Positions 6,644 through 11,857 of a stretch of 16,515 bases of DNA are shown one piece after another (position 1 is the first letter of the stretch; every line of letters begins with the position of its first letter). A model generated the notes under the pieces. It made no database searches. It saw only the letters and a program-made list of their open reading frames with translations, and was not told the DNA's origin. The translations under genes were made by a program, and so were the position numbers. Source of the stretch: Caldifarciminota bacterium (lineage in GTDB: Bacteria > Hydrothermota > UBA3072 > WFRC01); NCBI GenBank assembly GCA_015486685.1, contig WFRC01000162.1:1-16515 (forward strand), given 5' to 3'.

Positions 6644-7675
6644 TTGCAAAAATTAAAAAAATTTTTATTATATTCTATGATTTTTTTACTCTTTTTTTAT
6701 ACTGAAAGTATAAGAATTGCTCAGTGGGCACCGTTTCCACCTGAAACGCCAGAAAATGTGGCTGTTGTAGTAGAGGATAGAAGGTCTATTGGTGAGGCGA
6801 TTATGCGCGAAAAATTATTTCTATTTTCCAGCCCGGAATCTTCCGCTGTTTATATGAAAGAAAACCTTATATACAATCTTTTTAACAGCGGCAGGTTCAA
6901 AAATGTAATCCCAATTGATGCGGAAGTAGAATCTTTACTCATTACAAATCCTGGAATGGCTCTTAGCACATTAAATAGAAGGAACATTAAATATTTAATA
7001 TTGGTAGCGCTTGATAGATATGGAATGTGGGAGGGAAGGATATTTGTTGCAAGATTTGAGATAATAAATATAGAGACAGGTATTCCAGTAAAATCGGGAT
7101 TTATATCAAAGGTGTTCAAAATAGGCAAGAATAGAATATTTACATCCAGAGGGGCATTTTTCCCTATTGACCAGCCAGATAAATGGATATTCAAGTGTAT
7201 TATGGCTGATGGGAAACCATCAAAATATTATTATGATTTAATTTCCCATTATAGCGGGAGGAAGACAACAGATATGAAGGGCGTTCGATATATATTTATA
7301 CCATATCTTGCGGCAGATGCTTCAATACTTATCAACATTCATACAATAGCCATTGCTACATCAGATAAATTAGATATTGGCTCATCATTAGCCCTTTCAG
7401 AATTTTCTACAGGAGGGATGTTCGTCTATATGATATCTTCTAATGAATATATTCACTCTGATAACTATAAATATACAGGATTCTCTCTTGGTATGCTATC
7501 GGGATGGATAGTTGGAGGAGGGATTTTTGGGTTTAATACAGAAACGCTCTTCGCAATAGGTGCAGGAGGTATTTTAGGAAGTTGGATAGGGAAAAATATT
7601 AAAACAGGACATCATAAGGATAGAACTCTGGAAAATATAATTAAGGAGGATTTAAGGATATGGTCTTTTTACTGA
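6644..7675 (+). CDS. Secreted protein of unknown function with glycine-rich membrane segment
   Basis: Not recognised. The TTG at 6644 gives 343 aa with a credible signal peptide (MQKLKKFLLYSMIFLLFFYT); the first ATG (6677) would remove its basic end. Neither start has a good ribosome binding site. After the signal, PENVAVVVEDRRS leads into KENLIYNLFNSGRFKNVIPID, the sort of strand-helix-strand seen in CsgG/TolB-N-like periplasmic domains; this is an impression of pattern only. The C-terminal third contains a Gly-rich hydrophobic run (about 278-318) that could be a membrane insertion or glycine-zipper segment. The 3' end overlaps the next gene by 16 bases, so both belong to one operon. Confidence 0.72.
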   Translation: MQKLKKFLLYSMIFLLFFYTESIRIAQWAPFPPETPENVAVVVEDRRSIGEAIMREKLFLFSSPESSAVYMKENLIYNLFNSGRFKNVIPIDAEVESLLITNPGMALSTLNRRNIKYLILVALDRYGMWEGRIFVARFEIINIETGIPVKSGFISKVFKIGKNRIFTSRGAFFPIDQPDKWIFKCIMADGKPSKYYYDLISHYSGRKTTDMKGVRYIFIPYLAADASILINIHTIAIATSDKLDIGSSLALSEFSTGGMFVYMISSNEYIHSDNYKYTGFSLGMLSGWIVGGGIFGFNTETLFAIGAGGILGSWIGKNIKTGHHKDRTLENIIKEDLRIWSFY

Positions 7676-8055
7676 TATCCATCTCTTTGAGTTTTAATGA
7701 ATCCTTTATTTTTAACGGAGGAATAGTTTCATCCTTAAGTTTTGGGAATACCCATATAAAATTCTTAGATATATCCACAGGTATTGGAGAACTTGTTGAA
7801 TCCGATGATAACCTCTATCTTATAGGAATAAGCGGAACAATCTCCTATCCCAACAAAATATATATTGAGTATCAGGGAACATTCTATCAGAACTTTTATC
7901 GGTCTCCTTCTACAAAAATTTCTTTATCAGGTGCATTTGGAGGAATAATAAAGGCAAACAAATATGTAAAAATTATACCGGGTATCAGGATAAGGCGTTT
8001 TTTTGCCCCGAATCTCATTTTAGGAGAAATTTTCATAAAGGTTCAGGTAGAATAA
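7660..8055 (+). CDS. Small secreted beta-rich protein, possible outer-membrane barrel
   Basis: Not recognised. The 131-aa product has a short N-terminal hydrophobic signal (MVFLLISISLSF) and then alternating hydrophobic/polar strands rich in Gly, Tyr, Phe and Ile (FNGGIVSSLSFG, LYLIGISGTISY, KIYIEYQGTFY, YVKIIPGIRIRRFF, GEIFIKVQVE). This is the texture of a small 8-strand outer-membrane barrel or related beta fold. ATG 7660 lies inside the previous gene and is preceded by AAGGAGGA (7643-7650). It is followed by a second small beta-rich secreted protein, so the two may form a pair. Confidence 0.7.
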   Translation: MVFLLISISLSFNESFIFNGGIVSSLSFGNTHIKFLDISTGIGELVESDDNLYLIGISGTISYPNKIYIEYQGTFYQNFYRSPSTKISLSGAFGGIIKANKYVKIIPGIRIRRFFAPNLILGEIFIKVQVE

Positions 8056-8083
8056 AATGGGCATTTGAGTTAATGAAAAATTT

Positions 8084-8548
8084 TTGTTGACAAAAGGAAT
8101 ATTTTTTGTAGTCTTTGTTATGATTTTTTTTATTATAGGATACTGGGGATTAAATATAGGAACAGGAATCTTCTTCCAGGGACAGGATAATCTCCTGCCT
8201 TCTGAGGCAAGGGTTGAGTATACGCTGGAGAAGAAGATTTTTTTAGTGTCAGGGGTTGGGGGAGTATATAAAAATGGGCTTAGATTAAGAAACTTTGAAG
8301 TTCTTGCAGGGAAAAATTTCCTCAATAAACAGGTGAGTGTAATACCACTATTTGGCATACAATATTTTAATATTCAGTATTTGAATGGCCTATCTACTGG
8401 TATTATACCCACTGCTGCAATTGAATGTATAATCAAAATTTTGCCCAAGCCACCTTTACTTTTTCTCAAATTTAGAATGGAGGAAATCCTTGATGGTAAG
8501 ATTGATGTGGATATTGTTCATCTTGGGATTGGTATCTGGATGCAGTAA
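8084..8548 (+). CDS. Second small secreted beta-rich protein
   Basis: Not recognised. From TTG 8084 the product is 154 aa with a strong hydrophobic signal (MLTKGIFFVVFVMIFFIIG), then alternating strands such as ARVEYTLEKKIFLVSGVGGVY and KQVSVIPLFGIQYFNIQY. It ends VDIVHLGIGIWMQ; a final aromatic/hydrophobic strand is usual for outer-membrane barrels. ATG 8120 is the first ATG in frame but would cut the signal. An out-of-frame ATG at 8074 would enter this frame as MKNFLLTKG if the T5 run (8081-8085) had one more T. The 3' end overlaps the lipoprotein gene by 56 bases. Confidence 0.65.
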   Translation: MLTKGIFFVVFVMIFFIIGYWGLNIGTGIFFQGQDNLLPSEARVEYTLEKKIFLVSGVGGVYKNGLRLRNFEVLAGKNFLNKQVSVIPLFGIQYFNIQYLNGLSTGIIPTAAIECIIKILPKPPLLFLKFRMEEILDGKIDVDIVHLGIGIWMQ

Positions 8549-9104
8549 TCCTGTTTCACCCATCATTGGGAGCAATTATTTTCCACTTCAGGATGGGGAA
8601 GAATGGACATATAAAAGGGGTAATTATGAAGAAGTGTTTTCGGTTATGTCAAATTCAGAGAACATTTTTATACTCTTAGATGAGGGTAAAGAAAGATACT
8701 TAACCAAAGAAGATATGGCATTAAAGGAAAGGTTTGAGGAATCTGTTGTAATGAATGGTGAAAAGATTGTTCTGGATACATTATGGGAAGATGTCTTAAA
8801 ATTCCCCTTACTTATTGGAGAAACCTGGGCAGATACATACCATCTTGAAAAAATCTACAGCGGAGATACTCTAAAAAAGGATGTAGTTCTTTCTTGTGCA
8901 GTAATTGAAGAATCCAGCCTTCTTTTACCTTACGGCAAGATAAATAACACCTTTCATATTATAAGAAAGAGATACGAATTTTCGCAGGGAAATGCAGACA
9001 GCATTATAAAAGAAGAATGGTATGGACCTGATATTGGACTTGTCAGGCGAGAAGGAAATCCACCGCTTCTCCTGAAAGAATGGAAATTTCAAAACTCGCA
9101 ATAG
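8493..9104 (+). CDS. Predicted lipoprotein
   Basis: A 203-aa predicted lipoprotein of unknown function. The N-terminus MVRLMWILFILGLVSGC contains a signal peptide and lipobox (VSGC, acylated Cys17). The mature part starts with an Asn/Pro/Ser linker followed by NYFPLQDGEEWTYKRG. That YFPL..G..W.Y opening is found in many secreted proteins of FCB-like bacteria; the rest appears beta-rich. ATG 8493 is chosen over the adjacent TTG 8490 because GGAGGA (8479-8484) sits 8 bases upstream. The gene overlaps its upstream neighbour by 56 bases and the transporter gene by 25, so it is an integral part of the chain. Confidence 0.82.
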   Translation: MVRLMWILFILGLVSGCSNPVSPIIGSNYFPLQDGEEWTYKRGNYEEVFSVMSNSENIFILLDEGKERYLTKEDMALKERFEESVVMNGEKIVLDTLWEDVLKFPLLIGETWADTYHLEKIYSGDTLKKDVVLSCAVIEESSLLLPYGKINNTFHIIRKRYEFSQGNADSIIKEEWYGPDIGLVRREGNPPLLLKEWKFQNSQ

Positions 9105-10342
9105 CACTAATTATATTTGGACTGGCATATCTTTATTTCGCAATTTCTCCAAGAAATAAGTGGATAGGATTATGGGGTGGAGTTGTTTTACTTCTATTGT
9201 TCAGGATTATAAAGATTTCCGGACTTATTTATCTTGTAAATTGGAATATTATCGGAATTTTCGTCGGGACACTTATTATCGCAGAACTCTTTATTGAATC
9301 AGGTATTCCTGCTGTAATCTCAGAGATTGTAGCGTCAAAATCTGCCAATATAGGCATTGCAATTATTCTGTTATCCATTATATCAGGTATTATATCATCC
9401 TTTTGCGAAAATGTCACCACCTTGCTTATACTCGCACCTGTCGCATTTCATCTGGCAAAAAGACTTAATACCTCACCTGTTCCATTTATAATAAGCATAA
9501 GTTTGAGTTCAAATCTTCAAGGAACAGCCACCCTGATTGGTGACCCACCCAGTATGATTCTTGCAAGTTATACAAAAATGACATTTAACAATTTCTTTTT
9601 TATCCAGAATAAAATGAGCATATTTTTTGCTGTGGAGATTGGTGCACTTGCATCTATAGTTGTAATGTATTTAATGTTTAGAAGACTTAAAAAACCTGTA
9701 TCAAATATTGAAAAGGAAAAGGTCAAAACATATTCCCCCTTAATTTTTTTCATTTTATTAATTCTATATCTTGTTTTCATCTCGAGAAATCATATATACT
9801 TCCAGAGGTTTGCCGGTCTTGGTGCAGTTATAATTGGTGCTATATCAATGATTTTTCAGCACCAGGATTCTCCGTTAGTAATTAAAAGGTTTGACTGGGA
9901 AACCTTGCTATCGCTTATTGCTATATTTACCATTGTTGGAGCCTTAACAGAAGTAGGTGCTGCAACATTCATCGCAGAAAAGATAGGGGGCTTCACCCGT
10001 GAAAATATCTTCTGGACATTCTCGATTCTGATATGGTCTTCTGTGGTTGCATCTGCCTTTATAGACAATATTCCTTTTGTAACCGCTATGATTCCTATTG
10101 GAATGAGCCTTGCAGCATCCCATAATATACCACCATACCTATATACATTTGGCATCGTTATAGGTGCAACAGTAGGAGGGAATATCACTCCCATTGGGGC
10201 TGCTTCCAATCTTGTCAGTTTCGGACTATTAAGGAAGAAGGGATATAAAGTAAGTTTTCGGGACTTTGTGAAAATCGGACTGCCATTTACCATATTCGCC
10301 GTATTGGCTTCTTATATTTTTTTATGGTATGTGTGGAAATAA
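9080..10342 (+). CDS. ArsB/NhaD (ion transporter superfamily) permease
   Basis: A 420-aa polytopic inner-membrane protein of about 11-12 helices, of the type annotated as Na+/H+ antiporter NhaD or arsenite permease-related. Two inverted structural repeats are visible. First: NWNIIGIFVGTLIIAELFIESG (54-75), CENVTT (109-114) and NLQGTATLIGDPPS (145-158). Second: DWETLLSLIAIFTIVGALTEVG (272-293), FIDNIPF (327-333) and GGNITPIGAASNLV (366-379). Repeat 1 has Glu110 where the family usually has Asp in D-N-x-T/P. No ars genes are nearby, so arsenite as substrate is unsupported; sodium, another cation or an organic anion is equally possible. ATG 9080 lies within the lipoprotein gene, with only a weak ribosome binding site, suggesting coupled translation. 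Confidence 0.9.
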   Translation: MEISKLAIALIIFGLAYLYFAISPRNKWIGLWGGVVLLLLFRIIKISGLIYLVNWNIIGIFVGTLIIAELFIESGIPAVISEIVASKSANIGIAIILLSIISGIISSFCENVTTLLILAPVAFHLAKRLNTSPVPFIISISLSSNLQGTATLIGDPPSMILASYTKMTFNNFFFIQNKMSIFFAVEIGALASIVVMYLMFRRLKKPVSNIEKEKVKTYSPLIFFILLILYLVFISRNHIYFQRFAGLGAVIIGAISMIFQHQDSPLVIKRFDWETLLSLIAIFTIVGALTEVGAATFIAEKIGGFTRENIFWTFSILIWSSVVASAFIDNIPFVTAMIPIGMSLAASHNIPPYLYTFGIVIGATVGGNITPIGAASNLVSFGLLRKKGYKVSFRDFVKIGLPFTIFAVLASYIFLWYVWK

Positions 10343-10495
10343 GCGGTAGGTGAGTTTATCTCAAAACCTGGAACTCGAGACTGTATTCACTGCGTCAGAT
10401 AAGGAATGGTTGGTAAGTTTTTCTCTATGTAATAGCAAATATCTAACGGGGTAAATCTGTGTGGTTCTTTCCCTCCAAAAACATTCAAAAAAAAC

Positions 10496-10523
10496 TTGAT
10501 TTTTTCATATTTTTTGTTATAAT
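10496..10523 (+). promoter_or_regulatory. Sigma70-type promoter for the 77-aa protein
   Basis: -35 TTGATT (10496-10501), 16-base spacer rich in T, and a perfect -10 TATAAT (10518-10523). It is preceded by an A-run and C, exactly as the recF promoter is. Predicted start is near 10530, followed by GGGAGAT (10534-10540) and ATG 10545. The 202-base gap before the gene otherwise holds nothing recognisable; no T-run hairpin was seen after the transporter gene. Confidence 0.8.
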
Positions 10524-10544
10524 TTATAAAAATGGGAGATAAAG

Positions 10545-10778
10545 ATGGGAAAGGTATTAGAAAAAAGGGTAGACAGCCTTAAAGTACTATTAGGTGAATT
10601 TATAGTTCATACAGAAACTTCATTAAACAGGCTCAGTGCCGAGATGAGTGCATTTTTATATCTTGCCAGAAATATTATATCCTATGCCACCAGAAGGGGT
10701 ATAATTGTCTGCGGGATAGGGGATATAGAACTTTTAGAGGTAAAAAATCCAGAGGGATTTAAGGTAAGGATGTTTTAA
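10545..10778 (+). CDS. Small protein of unknown function (77 aa)
   Basis: Not recognised. It has a clear promoter, a ribosome binding site (GGGAG, 10534-10538) and an ATG. The N-terminal half is a predicted amphipathic helix (KVLEKRVDSLKVLLGEFIVHTETSLNRLSAEM). It recalls the first helix of short coiled-coil proteins (DUF3782-like) found in several uncultured and thermophilic bacteria, which then continue with EMKEFK-type repeats. Here that coiled coil is missing: the sequence goes to ISYATRRGIIVCGIGDIELLEV and ends. It could be a shortened relative or an unrelated small protein. It stands alone, flanked on the right by 446 bases of repeat-rich DNA. Confidence 0.6.
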   Translation: MGKVLEKRVDSLKVLLGEFIVHTETSLNRLSAEMSAFLYLARNIISYATRRGIIVCGIGDIELLEVKNPEGFKVRMF

Positions 10779-10837
10779 TTTAAGTTTATAGGGTTGAAGG
10801 TTTATTGAATGAATGAGAAAAAGAGTAGTAATTTGCC

Positions 10838-10882
10838 TTCAGCGTTATTACACTTCGTTGTGTATTCGCTCCGCTGTTATTT
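10838..10882. repeat. Imperfect palindrome
   Basis: Around TTCGTT (10853-10858) the arms AGCG..ATTACAC and GTGTATTCGCT pair (about 10841-10869). The inner TACAC/GTGTA pairs perfectly and the outer AGCG/CGCT is separated by a small bulge. A partial echo CTGTTATT follows. It lies 60 bases after the 77-aa gene, but no T-run follows directly, so it is more like a dispersed intergenic element than a terminator. Confidence 0.4.
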
Positions 10883-10902
10883 GTTGTAAATAAAATTTTT
10901 GG

Positions 10903-10951
10903 TAATAGGTAAGAGGCAATGGGTAAGGGGCGATAGGAAGTGAATGGGTAG
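10903..10951. repeat. Degenerate heptamer array 1
   Basis: Consecutive 7-base units on the plus strand: TAATAGG, TAAGAGG, CAATGGG, TAAGGGG, CGATAGG (10903-10937), fading into AAGTGAA and TGGGTAG. Unit length is kept while bases vary, with GG at the end of each of the first five. It is part of the 446-base gene-free stretch (10779-11224), in which no protein or RNA gene was recognised. Confidence 0.6.
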
Positions 10952-10984
10952 ATGAGATAATAAGCGAGAAACGAAAAGAACTAG

Positions 10985-11085
10985 TGATACGGAAATACGA
11001 TGATACGGTTATATGGTGATGCGGATACAACACTTATGCGAAAATCCATATTATCTTATCAGCATATCAACTTATCACCGTATTA
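10985..11085. repeat. Paired inverted octamer arrays
   Basis: Left array, five octamers (10985-11024): TGATACGG, AAATACGA, TGATACGG, TTATATGG, TGATGCGG. After a 21-base spacer the right array (11046-11085) reads CCATATTA, TCTTATCA, GCATATCA, ACTTATCA, CCGTATTA. On the minus strand that is TAATACGG, TGATAAGT, TGATATGC, TGATAAGA, TAATATGG. The two arrays therefore share a TGATAxGG-type unit in opposite orientation, five units each, and could form an imperfect cruciform or RNA hairpin of about 40 bases per arm. Confidence 0.65.
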
Positions 11086-11119
11086 TTATTTTTTGCTAAC
11101 ATCTCACGATTTACGCTTA

Positions 11120-11224
11120 ACGATATACTTTTGCATTATTTTTTGGCGGTAAGCGGTTAGCGGATAGCGGTAAGCGTGCTTACTTCTCACTTCCTACTTC
11201 TTACTTACTAAACAAGGAGGTAAA
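11120..11224 (+). repeat. Leader cassette, copy B (upstream of LolA-like gene), with inverted heptamer arrays
   Basis: After a possible -10 TATACT (11124-11129) and ACTTTTGCATTATT come four heptamers GGTAAGC, GGTTAGC, GGATAGC, GGTAAGC (11148-11175). Next are GTGC and four more, TTACTTC, TCACTTC, CTACTTC, TTACTTA (11180-11207), then CTAAACAAGGAGGTAAA into ATG 11225. GTAAGC and GCTTAC form a perfect palindrome around 11176-11177. The same order of blocks with fewer heptamers precedes rpmF (431-510, minus strand). No convincing -35 was seen for the TATACT. Confidence 0.65.
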
Positions 11225-11857
11225 ATGTTTATATTGGCAATGCTTTTCTCTATGTCAACGACAAATGGTTTATTTATTTTACAGGCAAGACAGGATACCA
11301 TTAAAAGGCATATCAGGGATATACAGATGGAGATTGAGGAGAATGGGAAGAGGTTTACCTATCAATGGATGAGGGGAATAAATAAATATAAAATAACGGT
11401 ATATGAACCAGCAGGAAAAAATGGATACAGAAAGAAATATGTCCTTATTTATGATGGACAACGATTATACAAGTTTGTGATGGATTCATTTGTTGCCTAT
11501 CCTATTACATTTTATAATGAGATAAACCTGTCCCTTCTTGACTGGATAAATTTTATACCAGGGCAACTTTCATGGGAATACAAAGAAAAAGAGGTAATTG
11601 TGCATTTTAAGGATAAAAAAAGGACAGGTGATATGTTTCTGGATAGAGATGGAAGATTGTTAAGGGTAAGATTTACTATATTGGGTGAAGAAATCTGGCT
11701 CAGGGTTACGAAGTATAGAAAAATAGCAGGAGTTGATGGCTTCCCTGTTGAGTGGACCGTATATATTGGTGGTGAAAAGAAAACATACAGGGTATATGAC
11801 ATCGAAGCAAATAAAGGAATGTGTGCTCCATGCACATTCAAAATTCCCAGAAAATAA
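11225..11857 (+). CDS. LolA-like secreted protein
   Basis: A 210-aa protein with an N-terminal hydrophobic signal (MFILAMLFSMSTTNGLFILQ, cleavage uncertain). The body resembles the LolA/LppX-type half-barrel of periplasmic lipid- or lipoprotein-binding proteins: a helix (IKRHIRDIQMEIEE), successive strands (FTYQWMRG, YKITVYEP, KYVLIYDGQRLYKF), a central LLDWINF segment and a C-terminal DIEANKGMCAPCTFKIP. Similarity is by fold pattern, so function as a true LolA is not claimed. ATG 11225 has a strong AAGGAGG (11214-11220). The last 28 bases overlap the DUF4175 gene when that gene starts at ATG 11830, pointing to a shared operon and envelope role. Confidence 0.65.
   Translation: MFILAMLFSMSTTNGLFILQARQDTIKRHIRDIQMEIEENGKRFTYQWMRGINKYKITVYEPAGKNGYRKKYVLIYDGQRLYKFVMDSFVAYPITFYNEINLSLLDWINFIPGQLSWEYKEKEVIVHFKDKKRTGDMFLDRDGRLLRVRFTILGEEIWLRVTKYRKIAGVDGFPVEWTVYIGGEKKTYRVYDIEANKGMCAPCTFKIPRK

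Noticed and set aside
9080..10342. Arsenic resistance operon
   Set aside because: The transporter belongs to a broad superfamily and no arsR, arsC or arsA-like gene is adjacent.
10848..11033. 61-aa open frame on the minus strand in the repeat stretch
   Set aside because: It is made of the heptamer/octamer arrays and the palindrome; no ribosome binding site or protein-like pattern.
10985..11085. CRISPR array
   Set aside because: Units are only 8 bases, contiguous, and without spacers; no cas genes in the window.
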